A stretch of DNA of 64,000 nucleotides, taken from NCBI RefSeq assembly GCF_014117445.1, contig NZ_CP059851.1, positions 1,860,001 to 1,924,000 of the forward strand, written 5' to 3'. Origin of the DNA: Sandaracinobacteroides saxicola. GTDB lineage: Bacteria > Pseudomonadota > Alphaproteobacteria > Sphingomonadales > Sphingomonadaceae. The stretch's first letter is position 1. Every line of letters begins with the position of its first letter. This document shows, piece after piece, positions 33,577 through 43,419 of this stretch. The position numbers were made by a program, and so were the translations under genes. The notes beneath the pieces were generated by a model. That model made no database searches, had not been told where the DNA came from, and saw only the letters and a list, made by a program, of their open reading frames with translations.

Positions 33577-35268
33577 ATGCCTTTCAACAGCCTCCCCGCA
33601 CCGCTCATGACGGCGCTTGCCGACCGTGGCTACGCCGCCCCCACCCCCGTCCAGGCCGCGGTCCTGGAACCCGGTGCCGAAACGCGGGACCTCCTCGTTT
33701 CCGCCCAGACCGGCTCCGGCAAGACCATCGCTTTCGGCCTCGCCATGGCACCGCAACTGCTCGATACCGATGGCTGCGCACCCCCCGCCGGCGCGCCGCT
33801 TGCGCTCGTCATCGCGCCCACCCGCGAACTGGCGCTTCAGGTCAGCCGTGAACTCGCCTGGCTCTACGCCGCCACCGGCCTGCGCATCGCCACCTGCGTC
33901 GGCGGCATGGACGCATCGAAAGAGCGCCGCGCCCTTCACCACGGCACCCACATCGTGGTCGGCACCCCCGGCCGCCTGCGCGACCATCTCGAACGCGGCG
34001 CCCTCATCCTGAACGGCATCGCCGTCGCCGTGCTCGATGAAGCCGACGAAATGCTCGACATGGGCTTCCGCGAGGACCTCGAACAACTGCTCGACGCCAC
34101 GCCCGATACCCGCCGCACCTTCCTCTTTTCCGCCACCCTGCCCCGTCCCATCGTCGCGCTCGCCAAACGCTATCAGCGCGATGCCCTGCGCATCGCCACC
34201 ACCGGCGAGGACCGCGGCCATGGCGACATTGCCTACCAGTGCGTCACCGTCGCCCCGGCGGATATCGAGAACGCCGTCGTCAACCTGCTGCGCTTCCACG
34301 AGGCACCCACGGCGATACTGTTCTGCGCCACCCGCGACAATGTCCGCCACCTCCACGCCAGCCTGGTCGAACGCGGGTTCGACGCCGTCGCGCTGTCCGG
34401 CGAACATAGCCAGTCCGAACGCAACCATGCCCTCCAGGCGCTGCGCGACCGGCGCGCCCGCATTTGCGTTGCGACTGACGTCGCCTCGCGCGGCATCGAC
34501 CTTCCCAACCTCTCGCTCGTTGTCCATGTCGAACTCCCGCGCGATGCCGAAATCCTGCAACACCGCTCCGGTCGCACCGGCCGCGCCGGGAAAAAGGGCA
34601 CCGCCGTCCTGATCGTCCCCTACCCTGCGCGCCGCCGTACCGAGGCGATGCTGCGCAACGCCCGGGTAGAGGCGCAATGGCTCCCCGTCCCCTCTCCCGA
34701 CGCCATCCGGGCCCAGGATCATGCCCGCCTGCTCGACACCCTCCTTGAACTCCCGGCGGAGGCCGACGACAACGACACGGAACTTGCCGGCCGGCTGCTC
34801 GCCGAGCGCACGCCTGAACAGATCGCCGCGGCGCTGGTCCGCATCCACCGCGCGAAACTGCCCGCCGTCGAGGACCTGCTCGATGCCGGCGGCCCGCCAC
34901 CCCGCGCCGAACGCCCCGACCGCAACCTGCCGCGTCCCGGCTTCGAGGACACGGTCTGGTTCCGCATGGACGTCGGCCGCCAGCAGAATGCCGACCCCCG
35001 CTGGATCATCCCGCTCATCGCGCGCCGCGGCCACATCACCAAGGCCGACATCGGCGCCATTCGCATCAGCGCGCAGGAAACCGCGTTCGAAATCCCGCGC
35101 GCGCTCGCCGCACGCTTCGCCGACGCCCTGAAACGCACCCATGGCGAGGACAAATCCCCCGAAGGCGCCATCCGCATCATTCCCGCCCACGGTCCCCCGG
35201 CGCGCGCCCACGGCCCCGCCCACGACCGCCCCCGCCCCAAAACCAACCGCTTCATCCGTCCAAAGTAA
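33577..35268 (+). CDS. DEAD-box ATP-dependent RNA helicase
   Basis: A 563-residue DEAD-box helicase. Motif I is AQTGSGKT (43-50), Ia is [18 protein letters not shown] is Ib, [12 protein letters not shown] is motif [10 protein letters not shown] is [19 protein letters not shown] is V and [13 protein letters not shown] is VI. The C-terminal part ([32 protein letters not shown]) is the DbpA-type RNA-binding domain seen in CsdA/DeaD. Probable roles are ribosome assembly, RNA turnover and cold adaptation. The ATG at 33577 is used; the frame extends back into the tRNA but that part is not protein-like. It is the first clear chromosomal gene. Confidence 0.94.
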   Translation: MPFNSLPAPLMTALADRGYAAPTPVQAAVLEPGAETRDLLVSAQTGSGKTIAFGLAMAPQLLDTDGCAPPAGAPLALVIAPTRELALQVSRELAWLYAATGLRIATCVGGMDASKERRALHHGTHIVVGTPGRLRDHLERGALILNGIAVAVLDEADEMLDMGFREDLEQLLDATPDTRRTFLFSATLPRPIVALAKRYQRDALRIATTGEDRGHGDIAYQCVTVAPADIENAVVNLLRFHEAPTAILFCATRDNVRHLHASLVERGFDAVALSGEHSQSERNHALQALRDRRARICVATDVASRGIDLPNLSLVVHVELPRDAEILQHRSGRTGRAGKKGTAVLIVPYPARRRTEAMLRNARVEAQWLPVPSPDAIRAQDHARLLDTLLELPAEADDNDTELAGRLLAERTPEQIAAALVRIHRAKLPAVEDLLDAGGPPPRAERPDRNLPRPGFEDTVWFRMDVGRQQNADPRWIIPLIARRGHITKADIGAIRISAQETAFEIPRALAARFADALKRTHGEDKSPEGAIRIIPAHGPPARAHGPAHDRPRPKTNRFIRPK

Positions 35269-35271
35269 TCC

Positions 35272-35368
35272 TCTCCCGCATCCGGGAGGGTGAGGGCTCA
35301 TGTCAGAACCAGAAAGCGCCTCCCCCACTTGTGGGGGAGGCGACTCGCGCAAGCGAACGGGAGGGGGC
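35272..35368. repeat. Intergenic palindromic repeat R1 with adjacent hairpin
   Basis: CTCCCG-CATC-CGGGAG lies just after the helicase stop. It is followed by the perfect 11-bp arms GCCTCCCCCAC (35318-35328) / GTGGGGGAGGC (35331-35341) and a tail GACTCGCGCAAGCGAACGGG. The same repeat type recurs at 44725, 47302, 51865, 52754 and 58179. Sitting between convergent genes, it can end transcription in both directions. Confidence 0.75.
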
Positions 35369-35382
35369 ATCCACGCAACGGC

Positions 35383-35874
35383 TCAAACCACCGTCACCGC
35401 TATCCCCGCCCTGAGCCGCGGCAACAACCCCAGCATCGCCTCCCGGCGCACCGCCAGGCACCCTTCCGTCGGTGCACCATCATCCCGCATCAGATGCCAG
35501 AAGATCGCGCTCCCCGCCCCGGCCACCACCGGCGCATCATTATGGCCCAGCACGACAATCACATCATACACCGCATCATCCCGCCACAGCCGCTCGGCCG
35601 AAAACCGGTGCGGATGCACCACCGGGCGATTGTAGGCGGGATCATCCACCCCGTCGCTCCAGCCGTCCGCCGGCCGCAGCCAGCGCCACGGCAGCACCAG
35701 CGGCATCGCCGCCACCCGGTCCGGCCGCAACAGCACGCCCCGCAACGCCCAGGTCCCGCGCGGCGTCGCGCCATCCCCCTCCCGTTTCGCCGCTGCATCC
35801 ACCACGCCACCCCGCCCGGTCACGCACGGCACCGCCTCCCCGAACGCCCGCAGCACGCCCTCCGCCACGATCAC
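35383..35874 (-). CDS. L,D-transpeptidase family protein (YkuD-like)
   Basis: A 163-residue protein with the L,D-transpeptidase pattern: GDGATPRGTWALRGVLLRPD (the GxTPxG segment), VIVVLGHNDAPVVAGAGSAI with the conserved histidine, and PTEGCLAVRREAM with the catalytic cysteine. It would form 3-3 crosslinks or anchor proteins in peptidoglycan. No signal peptide is seen; the GTG at 35874 overlaps the ribA stop, and no better start exists. Relatives of this short type are common in sphingomonads after ribA. Export, if any, is therefore unclear. Confidence 0.85.
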   Translation of the reverse strand: MIVAEGVLRAFGEAVPCVTGRGGVVDAAAKREGDGATPRGTWALRGVLLRPDRVAAMPLVLPWRWLRPADGWSDGVDDPAYNRPVVHPHRFSAERLWRDDAVYDVIVVLGHNDAPVVAGAGSAIFWHLMRDDGAPTEGCLAVRREAMLGLLPRLRAGIAVTVV

Positions 35875-36896
35875 AGCTGATGCCCCTGCCGGTCGCGCTT
35901 GGTCGCCAGATAGGCGGCGTTGTGCGGGTTCGCCGGCAGCACATGCGACACCCGCTCCACCACATGCACCCCGCCGGCCTCGAACGCCCCCACCTTCAGC
36001 GGATTGTTGGTGAGCAGGCGGATGCGTGCCACCCCCAGCTTGCCCAGCATTGCGGCCCCCAGCTCCAGGTCGCGCTCGTCCTCGGCAAAGCCCAGCCGCA
36101 GGTTCGCGTCCACCGTATCGAACCCCTGGTCCTGAAGCGCATAGGCGCGCAGCTTGTTCAGCAGCCCGATGCCCCGCCCTTCCTGTTGCAGATAGAGCAG
36201 CATGCCGCCCTCCGCCGCGATCCGCGCGATCGCCGCCTGCAACTGCGGGCCACAGTCGCACTTCAGGCTGCCCAGAAGGTCCCCCGTCAGACAGGCCGAA
36301 TGCAGCCGTACCAGCGGCACGTCACCCGGCGAGCCGATGATCAGCGCAAGATGATCCGGGCCACCCTCATGCCGGCTGCGGAACGCCACCACCTGCGTGT
36401 CCGGCGCCGCCGCCAGCGGCAGCCGCGCCCGCGCGACCACATCCAGCGCCGCCGCCCGTCGCCATTGCAGCACCTCCGCGGCGTCCACCACCAGTGTGTC
36501 CGCCACCGCGCCATCGCGCACGAACAACGCCGGCAGCAGCGCCGCCCGCTTCGCCAGCCGCAGGGCCGCCGTCGCCGCCCGCTCGGCGGGCCCCAGATCG
36601 ACAGACGGAAACGGCCCCTTGAACGGCGTCGCCAGGTCATCCACCGGGTCCGCCACGGCGTGCGGTTCCATCCACGCCGCCCGTGCCAGCCGCACCGCCC
36701 CCGCGCCGGCGGCCGCCCGCTGGTTGACGATCTTCAGTGTCGCGGCGCGTTCCGGCGTGATCAGCAGGTCGGCACCCGCCAGCGCCCCGCCGCGCTCCAC
36801 CGCCTGCACGCTCAGCGCCACATCGCCGTCGCGCACCACCACGATTTCACCGCGCCGCAGGTCATCCACCCCGCGCGCGACCTCCAACTCGCTCAA
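35871..36896 (-). CDS. ribA: GTP cyclohydrolase II RibA
   Basis: A 341-residue enzyme of riboflavin synthesis that opens the imidazole ring of GTP. The C-terminal domain has VPLVRLHSACLTGDLLGSLK with CDCGPQL (zinc cysteines), YLQQEGRGIGLLNKLRAYAL, LTNNPLKVGAFE and YLATKRDRQGH. The N-terminal region (RGEIVVVRDGDVALSVQAVE) resembles a degenerate RibB-like domain, as in other alphaproteobacterial fused forms. The TTG start at 36896 overlaps the xthA stop. The three-gene run xthA-ribA-transpeptidase is tightly packed, each joined by overlaps. Confidence 0.93.
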   Translation of the reverse strand: MSELEVARGVDDLRRGEIVVVRDGDVALSVQAVERGGALAGADLLITPERAATLKIVNQRAAAGAGAVRLARAAWMEPHAVADPVDDLATPFKGPFPSVDLGPAERAATAALRLAKRAALLPALFVRDGAVADTLVVDAAEVLQWRRAAALDVVARARLPLAAAPDTQVVAFRSRHEGGPDHLALIIGSPGDVPLVRLHSACLTGDLLGSLKCDCGPQLQAAIARIAAEGGMLLYLQQEGRGIGLLNKLRAYALQDQGFDTVDANLRLGFAEDERDLELGAAMLGKLGVARIRLLTNNPLKVGAFEAGGVHVVERVSHVLPANPHNAAYLATKRDRQGHQL

Positions 36897-37681
36897 AAGT
36901 CGAAATCCGCGATCAACGGCACATGGTCGCTGGGCTTCTCCCATCCCCGCGCCGCCACCAGCGTCGTCACCGCCCGCGCGCTGCCACGCACCTCCGGCGA
37001 GCACCAGACATGATCCAGCCGCCGACCGCGATTGGAGGCCGCCCAGTCCGCCGCGCGGTAACTCCACCAGGTGTAGAGCCGCGCCGGCGGTGGCACGAAC
37101 AGCCGCCCCAAATCCGCCCAGCCATGGCTCGATTGCAACGCCGCCAGCGTCTCCACTTCGACGGGCGTATGGCTCACCACGTCCAGCAACGCCTTGTGAT
37201 CCCACACATCCTCCGGCAAGGGTGCGATGTTGAAATCGCCCAGCACGATGCTCGGCTCGCGCAGCCCCTCGCTCCAGCGCGTCATCCGCCCCAGGAAATC
37301 CAGCTTCTGCCCGAACTTGGGATTGACCGTCCGATCGGGAATGTCCCCCCCGGCCGGCACATAGACATTCTCCAGCAGCACGCCATTCGGCAGCCGCACC
37401 CCCACATGCCGCGCCTCGCCATTGTCCTGCCAGTCGAAACGGTTGTTGGGGGTCAACGCCACCTTGCTGACGATCGCCACGCCATGATGCATCCGCTGCC
37501 CGGCCGGATAGACATGCGGGTAACCCATCGCCGCGAACGAGGCGTGCGGAAACAGCGCGTCCTCGCACTTCGTCTCCTGCAAACACAGCACGTCCGGTGC
37601 CTGCTCCCGCAGCAACCGCTCGACAATCCCGATCCGCGCCCGAACGCTGTTGATGTTCCAGCTGGCAATCCTGAAGCTCAT
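36893..37681 (-). CDS. xthA: Exodeoxyribonuclease III
   Basis: A 262-residue AP endonuclease/3'-exonuclease of base-excision repair. It starts MSFRIASWNINSVRARIGIV. The conserved sites are LCLQETKCED (metal glutamate), VYVPAGGDIPDRTVNPKF, SIVLGDFNIAP (Asp-Asn pair), GRRLDHVWCSP and the terminal SDHVPLIADF (catalytic His). It looks complete and heads a three-gene minus-strand operon. Confidence 0.96.
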   Translation of the reverse strand: MSFRIASWNINSVRARIGIVERLLREQAPDVLCLQETKCEDALFPHASFAAMGYPHVYPAGQRMHHGVAIVSKVALTPNNRFDWQDNGEARHVGVRLPNGVLLENVYVPAGGDIPDRTVNPKFGQKLDFLGRMTRWSEGLREPSIVLGDFNIAPLPEDVWDHKALLDVVSHTPVEVETLAALQSSHGWADLGRLFVPPPARLYTWWSYRAADWAASNRGRRLDHVWCSPEVRGSARAVTTLVAARGWEKPSDHVPLIADFDF

Positions 37682-37723
37682 GCCCCCGGTGTAAAACCGC
37701 GCGTGGCAGCCGTCACCCCCCTA

Positions 37724-38992
37724 TCATGGCCCGCATTCCGCCTTCATGGCGTTGATGTGCGCGCTGTATCCCGCCGAGGGCGACGCCCAGCCGGCCGGCG
37801 ACGTCGGGTTCGGCATCTCCCGTTGCGCCGCCTGTTTCAGGATCGCGCAATAGCTGGCGCGTTCCACGGTGATGCTGCCAACCCCGTGGCAACTCTTGCA
37901 CCCGCCGCCGCCCGCCAGGGTCGCATTGGCGGGGTTGCTCCAGCCCAGGCTGTTCACCAGCGTATATTTCGCCGCCGCTGCCGTGGTGAACGGCAGGTCG
38001 GTCGCCGCCGGCACGCTGCCGTCGCGATTGCCCAGCGCCGTGTTGGGATGCAGCAGGAACACATTGTCGCCGCGATGGCACATCACGCACTTGCCACCGC
38101 CCGAAAGCGCCGGGTCATAGCCATCCGTCCAGGTGCTGGCGATCCGCCGCTGCGACGGTGTCGTCGGCACGAAGGTCGGCCCGCCACCGCGCAACCGGTT
38201 GTCCCAGATGCACGCCTTCGAGGTTGTCGCACTCTGGCAGATCACGCCCAGCGTCACCCCTGTCTTCGCCGGGCTGTCCCAGCGCGGCAGGGCGATGCAT
38301 CCCCCCGCCGAACCGCCCGCCGGCGGCGTATAGGTCCAGACCTCCACGGGATCACCCGCCTGCAGGAACAGCCGGTTCTGCGGCTGGCTGCCCGGCCGCT
38401 TCACCCAGGCGGCATTGCCCCAGTCCGGCGGGATCGGCACGCCTTCCTTGCGGCAGTCGCGCGTATAGGCCGTGTCGACCATCCAGCTGATGTCCAGACA
38501 GCAGATCACCACCCGCTCGAAAATCTCGCGCGGGAAGCGGAATTCGCGCAGATAGTCCCGGTTGATCCGCGGAATTGCCTTCAACTGATGGCGATCCAGC
38601 AGCGCCACCTTCTGCGCCTCCAGCAGATAGTCCAGCCGCCATTGCGGCACCTTCAGCGCCCGCGCCACCGGCTCGACCGCCACCAGCCGCAGCAAATCGG
38701 TCATGTAGCGCGCCTCGGCACCTCCGAGCTTCGCCGCCTTCGGAATCGCCAGCAGCATCTCCCGGTTGCGCTGGTAATCCTTCGCGCGCACCTGCCCCGC
38801 CATGGCCTCCAGCGCCACCACCGCCGCCATCAACCGCTCGGCATCCACCTTCACCGGTTTCAGGTCGGCATTCACCGGCAGCCCATGATAGACATGCACC
38901 ACCTGCCCATAGACGCCCGGCGCCCGCGCTTCGCGCTGCGCCTGCACGCCACCGGCAATCATCACCAATGTCAGGAAAACCAGTATCCGCAT
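37724..38992 (-). CDS. Secreted protein with two CXXCH haem-binding motifs
   Basis: A 422-residue exported protein. The signal peptide is MRILVFLTLVMIAGGVQAQR, with GGGAGG upstream of the ATG. Two c-type haem motifs occur late, KCVMCH (302-306) and GCKSCH (365-369), and there are several further cysteines (VICCLDISWM, CIALPRW, VICQSATTSKACIW) that may form disulfides. The large N-terminal part is unfamiliar. It is probably a periplasmic cytochrome c-like protein, but the electron partner is unknown. It lies alone between xthA and the lolA terminator. Confidence 0.75.
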   Translation of the reverse strand: MRILVFLTLVMIAGGVQAQREARAPGVYGQVVHVYHGLPVNADLKPVKVDAERLMAAVVALEAMAGQVRAKDYQRNREMLLAIPKAAKLGGAEARYMTDLLRLVAVEPVARALKVPQWRLDYLLEAQKVALLDRHQLKAIPRINRDYLREFRFPREIFERVVICCLDISWMVDTAYTRDCRKEGVPIPPDWGNAAWVKRPGSQPQNRLFLQAGDPVEVWTYTPPAGGSAGGCIALPRWDSPAKTGVTLGVICQSATTSKACIWDNRLRGGGPTFVPTTPSQRRIASTWTDGYDPALSGGGKCVMCHRGDNVFLLHPNTALGNRDGSVPAATDLPFTTAAAAKYTLVNSLGWSNPANATLAGGGGCKSCHGVGSITVERASYCAILKQAAQREMPNPTSPAGWASPSAGYSAHINAMKAECGP

Positions 38993-39106
38993 CGTAACCT
39001 CCCCAGTCCGATGCGACCCATTTATGAACTTTATGATATACCCCTGCGACAATCTGTCAACCGGCTTATTGGGGCCATGATCGACGGACGGTGCGCACAA
39101 AAATTT

Positions 39107-39138
39107 GGCGCCCGCTGCGGGGGCATGCAGCGGGCGCC
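39107..39138 (-). terminator. Bidirectional-type terminator downstream of lolA
   Basis: A perfect 12-bp stem GGCGCCCGCTGC / GCAGCGGGCGCC with an 8-nt loop. On the minus strand it is followed by AAATTTTTG, and on the plus strand by GGTTTT. It lies about 130 bp after the lolA stop, so it most likely ends the rlmN-gph-lolA transcript. The gap 38993-39270 holds nothing else convincing. Confidence 0.75.
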
Positions 39139-39270
39139 GGTTTTGCGTTCGTCACGCAACGAGAAGTGAGGGAGCCGGTCAACAGGGGGCAAATACCGGC
39201 GGCCCGTCCTCGTGAACATCTTTTAGAACGACCAACCTTGCCTGAAACTGAATGGCAGGCAAAAAATTCT

Positions 39271-39891
39271 TCAGCCGCCCTTTCCCGGCGGCATTAGCCG
39301 ACGGCGCGGGTCGACAAAGGCAAAGCGCCCCGCCGGAATCGCCGGGTTCCACACGATATTGCTCAGTTGCACCTGCGTCTGCTGCCCCTGCGCATCCACC
39401 ACCCGCCATCCGGCCAGCGCCAACCCCCCCGGCGCGCCGGCGCTCCTCGACAGGAAAAAGGTGATCCGCCCCAGATCCGGCCGCTTCGGGTCGCTCGCCA
39501 CCACCCCCACCATCCCCGGCACCGGCACCTCGCTGTCGGGCAGCACCCGCGCCACCCGCGACAGGTCGGCCCTGGGATCGAGCAGCACGCCCAGCGGTGT
39601 CGCCTTCACCGGCCATTGGCTCACCTGTCCCACCTTGTAATCGATGAAGCTCAGGTTGCGCCCGTCGGCCACCACCAGGATGCGCGCGCCCGGCCCATAG
39701 TCAAAGCGGATGCGCCCCGGCCGCTGCAGGCTCATCACGCCCCGCGCCTGCGAACCGTTGCCGGCGGTCTGCACGAAATCCGCCGTCATGCTGGTCGTCG
39801 CCACCAGCGCCGCCTGCACCTCCGCCAAAGACACGCCCTGCGCCGCCGCGGGCGCCGCGACCAGCGCCGCCATCAGAAAAAATTGTCTCAT
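39271..39891 (-). CDS. lolA: Outer-membrane lipoprotein carrier protein LolA-like
   Basis: A 206-residue periplasmic carrier with signal peptide MRQFFLMAALVAAPAAAQGV. The LolA body is seen in TTSMTADFVQTAGNGSQARG, QRPGRIRFDYGPGARILVVA, GRNLSFIDYKVGQVSQWPVK and LLDPRADLSRVARVL. It shuttles lipoproteins from LolCDE to the outer membrane. The start at 39891 is chosen because it begins the signal peptide; the longer frame to 39966 overlaps gph. The glycine-rich end PPGKGG is unusual but short. Confidence 0.9.
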   Translation of the reverse strand: MRQFFLMAALVAAPAAAQGVSLAEVQAALVATTSMTADFVQTAGNGSQARGVMSLQRPGRIRFDYGPGARILVVADGRNLSFIDYKVGQVSQWPVKATPLGVLLDPRADLSRVARVLPDSEVPVPGMVGVVASDPKRPDLGRITFFLSRSAGAPGGLALAGWRVVDAQGQQTQVQLSNIVWNPAIPAGRFAFVDPRRRLMPPGKGG

Positions 39892-39901
39892 CGGCGAGGG
39901 C

Positions 39902-40594
39902 TTACGCGGCAACGCTTGAACGCGCCTTGAACGCCGCCAGCACCCCCGGCAGCAACACAAAGTCATCGATCAGCGCATCATGCGGCAGGCTCGCCACCGG
40001 CTCCACCGAGAATCCGAACGTCACCAGCACCGTCGGCACGCCCGCCGCCTGGCCCGTCAGCGCGTCGGTCATCGAATCCCCCACAAACGCGGCGTCGCCA
40101 GCCTCGCCGCCACAGGCGCGGATCGTCGCCCACAGATGCTCGGGATCGGGCTTGCGGACGCCCAGGCTGTCCGCCCCCAACACGGCCGCGAACCGCCCGC
40201 TCCACCCCAGTGCCGCCAGCAGCAGCCGGGTCAGCCCGATCGGCTTGTTGGTGCAGATGCCCAACACACAGCCCGCCGCGGACAGCCGATCCAGCGTCGG
40301 CTCCACCCCCTCGAATGCCCGGCTGTGCCGGGCAATATTGGCCGCATAATGCTCGAAAAAGGCGCAGAACGCCGCCTCCATCTCCGCGTCCGAACCCCCG
40401 CCGCTCGCCGCCAGCCCCTTCTCCAGCAGCTTGCGCGCGCCCTGTCCCACCATCGGGCGCACCGCTGCCACCGGCAGCCCCGGCCGCCCCACCGTCGCCA
40501 GGCCATGGTTCATTGCCGCCGCCAGGTCATCGGCGGTGTCCACCAGCGTCCCGTCCAGATCGAACACCAGCGTCCGCGGATAGATCAAACCCAC
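39902..40594 (-). CDS. gph: Phosphoglycolate phosphatase-type HAD hydrolase
   Basis: A 230-residue HAD enzyme. Motif I is [20 protein letters not shown], motif II is [16 protein letters not shown], motif III is [11 protein letters not shown] and motif IV is [20 protein letters not shown]. Together with a C1 cap this is the Gph pattern, removing phosphate from 2-phosphoglycolate. The GTG at 40594 overlaps the rlmN end by ten bases; a TTG at 40588 is an alternative. The motif III lysine is present, so it should be active. Confidence 0.9.
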   Translation of the reverse strand: MGLIYPRTLVFDLDGTLVDTADDLAAAMNHGLATVGRPGLPVAAVRPMVGQGARKLLEKGLAASGGGSDAEMEAAFCAFFEHYAANIARHSRAFEGVEPTLDRLSAAGCVLGICTNKPIGLTRLLLAALGWSGRFAAVLGADSLGVRKPDPEHLWATIRACGGEAGDAAFVGDSMTDALTGQAAGVPTVLVTFGFSVEPVASLPHDALIDDFVLLPGVLAAFKARSSVAA

Positions 40595-41793
40595 GCCGCT
40601 TCCTTCTCCGCCGCCCGCCGGTCCAGTTCCGCCCGGCTCACCTTCTCGCTGGCGCTCTTCAGCTGGCCGCAGGCTGCCATGATGTCCCGCCCGCGCGGCG
40701 TGCGCACCGGCGCCGAAATCCCGGCGCGATAGATGATGTCGGAAAAGCGCGCGATCCGCTCCGGCGTCGAGGTCTCATAGCCCACCCCCGGCCAGGGATT
40801 GAACGGGATCAGGTTCACCTTCGCCGGCAGCCGATAGGACTGGATCAGCCGCACCAGCTCCTCGGCATCGGCGTCGCTGTCATTCTTGTCCCTCAGCATC
40901 ACATATTCGAAGGTGATGCGCCGCGCGTTGTTCGCCCCAGGGTATGCCGCGCAGGCTGACAGCAGTTCCTGGATCCCATAGCGCTTGTTCAGCGGCACGA
41001 TCTCGTCCCGCACCTCCTTGGTCACCGCGTGCAGGCTCACCGCCAGATTGACGCCGATCTCCTCCCCGGCGCGCGCCATCATCGGCACCACGCCGGATGT
41101 GGAGAGCGTGATCCGCCGTTTCGACAGCGCCAGGCCATCGCCATCCATCACGATATTCAGCGCCGCCTTCACATTCTCGAAATTGTACAGCGGCTCGCCC
41201 ATCCCCATCATCACGATGTTGGTCAGCAACCGCCCATCCGGGCTGGAGGGCCATTCCCCCAGACTGTCCCGCGCCAGCATCACCTGCCCCACGATCTCCG
41301 CCGCGGTCAGGTTCCTGACCAGCTTCATCGTGCCGGTGTGGCAGAAGCGGCAGTTCAGCGTGCACCCCACCTGGCTCGACACGCACAGCGTCCCCCGGTC
41401 ATGATCCGGAATGAACACCATCTCATACTCTTCGCCACCGCTGCGCAGCAGCCACTTGCGCGTCCCGTCGGTCGACACCTGCGCCGTCACAACCTCCGGC
41501 CGCCCGACCACGAACGCCCGCTCCAGCGCCTCGCGCATCGGCTTGGCGATATCGGTCATCAGCGCGAACTCGGTCACGCCGCGGTTGTAGATCCAGCTCC
41601 ACAGCTGCCGCGCCCGCATCTTCGCGGTGCGCGCGTCCGCCACGCCGGCCGCGACCAGCGCGCCCGCCACATCGGCCCGCGCCAGTCCCACCAGGTCCAC
41701 GCGGCCGTCACCCGCCGGCATCGTCCGCGGCACCGGCACCGGGTCCACCGCGCCGGCAATCGTCATCAATTCGGTATCCATGGCCGCCGCCAT
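40585..41793 (-). CDS. rlmN: Dual-specificity RNA methyltransferase RlmN
   Basis: A 402-residue radical-SAM enzyme that methylates A2503 of 23S rRNA and A37 of some tRNAs. The Fe-S cysteines are in [11 protein letters not shown]. Others are [58 protein letters not shown] and LIPFNPWPG. The C-terminal catalytic cysteine lies in [12 protein letters not shown]. The ATG at 41793 is used; one at 41781 is also possible. It starts the rlmN-gph-lolA unit. Confidence 0.95.
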   Translation of the reverse strand: MAAAMDTELMTIAGAVDPVPVPRTMPAGDGRVDLVGLARADVAGALVAAGVADARTAKMRARQLWSWIYNRGVTEFALMTDIAKPMREALERAFVVGRPEVVTAQVSTDGTRKWLLRSGGEEYEMVFIPDHDRGTLCVSSQVGCTLNCRFCHTGTMKLVRNLTAAEIVGQVMLARDSLGEWPSSPDGRLLTNIVMMGMGEPLYNFENVKAALNIVMDGDGLALSKRRITLSTSGVVPMMARAGEEIGVNLAVSLHAVTKEVRDEIVPLNKRYGIQELLSACAAYPGANNARRITFEYVMLRDKNDSDADAEELVRLIQSYRLPAKVNLIPFNPWPGVGYETSTPERIARFSDIIYRAGISAPVRTPRGRDIMAACGQLKSASEKVSRAELDRRAAEKEAAWV

Positions 41794-41898
41794 AGCGAAA
41801 AGCCTGACCTCTTGCCAGCCACGCGCCATTTGCTATCCTATCACCAACCTCCGCACGAGGCCGGCGGGTCGGCATGGACCATCGAAAGGACCCTCTCG

Positions 41899-42273
41899 AT
41901 GCGCCTCAACCATGTCACGCTCCCCGCCCAAGACCTCGCCGCCAGCCTCGCCTTCTACCGCGCGCTCGGCCTCCAGCTCATCGTGCTCGCCGAACCGCGC
42001 TACGCCCGCTTCGCCGTCGACGATCAGAGCACCCTCTCCATCGAGGTCACCCCGGACGCGCGCGCCGGCACCGCCGAGATCTTCCTCGCCGCCGACGATG
42101 TCGACGCCGCCCACGCCGCCGCCGCCGCGAACGGCCTCCGCTTCGATTGGCCGCCCACCGACCAGAGCTACCTCTGGCGCACTGCCCAGGTCACCGACCC
42201 GGCGGGCAACCGCATCCTGCTCTACCATGCCGGCACCAACCAGCATTTCCCGCCCTGGCGCCTGCCCGGCTGA
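41899..42273 (+). CDS. VOC family protein
   Basis: A 124-residue vicinal-oxygen-chelate protein: MRLNHVTLPAQDLAASLAFY with the first metal histidine, ALGLQLIVLAEPRYARFAVD, STLSIEVTPDA with Glu, and the end DPAGNRILLYHAGTNQHFPP. It is a probable glyoxalase or dioxygenase-like metal protein of unknown substrate. AAAGGA precedes the ATG. It is divergent from rlmN with about 100 bp between. Confidence 0.88.
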   Translation: MRLNHVTLPAQDLAASLAFYRALGLQLIVLAEPRYARFAVDDQSTLSIEVTPDARAGTAEIFLAADDVDAAHAAAAANGLRFDWPPTDQSYLWRTAQVTDPAGNRILLYHAGTNQHFPPWRLPG

Positions 42274-42321
42274 CGGGAACCACAGCCCTCCCGCGCGCTT
42301 CATCGCGGCAGGAGAGAAGCC

Positions 42322-42504
42322 ATGCCCCAGGGTGACAAGGCCGCCTACTCCGACAAACAGAAACGCAAGGCCGCGCACATCGCCGAAAGCTACGAGGAAC
42401 GCGGTGTTCCCGAAGCGGAGGCGGAAGCCCGCGCCTGGGCCACCGTCAACAAGCAGGACGGCGGCGGCAAAAAGAGCGGATCAGGCCGAAAGCGGTCGGC
42501 TTGA
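42322..42504 (+). CDS. Small hydrophilic protein (plasmid-stabilisation-like)
   Basis: A 60-residue charged protein with KQKRKAAHIAESYEERGVPE followed by ARAWATVNKQDGGGKKSG. Short proteins with this RKAxHIxESYxxRGxxxxxAExxAWATVNK pattern are common in sphingomonads and often named plasmid stabilisation protein, without firm evidence. AGGAGAGAAGCC precedes the ATG. It is probably in the same transcript as the VOC gene. Confidence 0.8.
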   Translation: MPQGDKAAYSDKQKRKAAHIAESYEERGVPEAEAEARAWATVNKQDGGGKKSGSGRKRSA

Positions 42505-42663
42505 GTTCGCTCCCTGTCACCCTGTGCGTCGGCATCCCTTACAACCGGCAGCAGTGAATAAATGTTAACCTATTGTGTTTGCTCATATTGGTCACTTGGC
42601 GCATGAATTGCATGGTGGATGATACAGCCCTGATCCAGTCGGGCCTTAACGGGAGTCCTGCAC

Positions 42664-43371
42664 ATGCGCCTCGTCGCCCTCGCCGCCCTCGCGGCCATCG
42701 CGGCCATCGCCGCCCCGGCCTCCGCCGCCGTCAACATCTGGTCCACCAGCTTCGACAGCGGCTATTTCGAAACCACCGGCCCCTTTCCCTGGAGCAGCCT
42801 CGGCGTCACCTTCGGTGGCGGCACCATCGAAAGCAGCGGCTCTGTCCCCGGTTCGGGCACATCGCTCTTCCGCAACACCACGCCCGGCACCACCATCTTC
42901 GACGCCACCGGCCTCGGGGCCCACACCAGTCTCGAACTCGGCTTCGACATCACCTTCGTCGACAGCTGGGACAGCGACAATGGCGTCCCCGGCGTCACGC
43001 CCGACTGGCTGTTCGTCAACATCGATGGCATGGCCCCGATGCAGTGGACCGTGCCTAACCAATCCGGCAGCAACACCGTCATCGCGCCCACTTGCTCGCT
43101 CCTCAGCAGCGGCTCGAACACGGTCGGCAATGGCTTCGTCGATGCCACCTACCGCTGTGCCTTCAGCTTCGCGCACAGCACCAACACCTGGGGCATGACC
43201 ATCGCCGCCGGCGGTGCCGGCTTCCAATATGGCAACGACGAAAGCTGGGCGATCGACAATTTCAGCCTCGCCGCCAACGCCGTCCCCGAGCCCGCCACAT
43301 GGGCGATGCTCATCGCCGGTTTCGGGCTGGTCGGTGTCGCCATGCGGCGCCGCAAGACGCTCGCGGCCTGA
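42664..43371 (+). CDS. PEPxxWA-CTERM sorting domain protein
   Basis: A 235-residue exported protein. The signal peptide is MRLVALAALAAIAAIAAPAS. The body is polar and rich in Ser, Thr and Gly. The C-terminus has the PEPxxWA sorting signal VPEPATWAMLIAGFGLVGVA followed by MRRRK, which is recognised by an exosortase system in many alphaproteobacteria. The two short cysteine-containing stretches (PTCSLLSS, YRCAFSF) could form a disulfide. A cell-surface or exopolysaccharide-associated role is typical of the class; the specific role is unknown. Confidence 0.9.
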   Translation: MRLVALAALAAIAAIAAPASAAVNIWSTSFDSGYFETTGPFPWSSLGVTFGGGTIESSGSVPGSGTSLFRNTTPGTTIFDATGLGAHTSLELGFDITFVDSWDSDNGVPGVTPDWLFVNIDGMAPMQWTVPNQSGSNTVIAPTCSLLSSGSNTVGNGFVDATYRCAFSFAHSTNTWGMTIAAGGAGFQYGNDESWAIDNFSLAANAVPEPATWAMLIAGFGLVGVAMRRRKTLAA

Positions 43372-43419
43372 TCGACACCATCCGGCGATGCCGGTCGGGG
43401 CAACCCGGCCGGCATCGTC

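Noticed and set aside
33319-35370. Long minus-strand frame (683 codons) opposite the DEAD-box helicase
   Set aside because: Antisense to a gene with all helicase motifs; its Gly/Ala/Asp-rich composition is what GC-rich antisense frames give.
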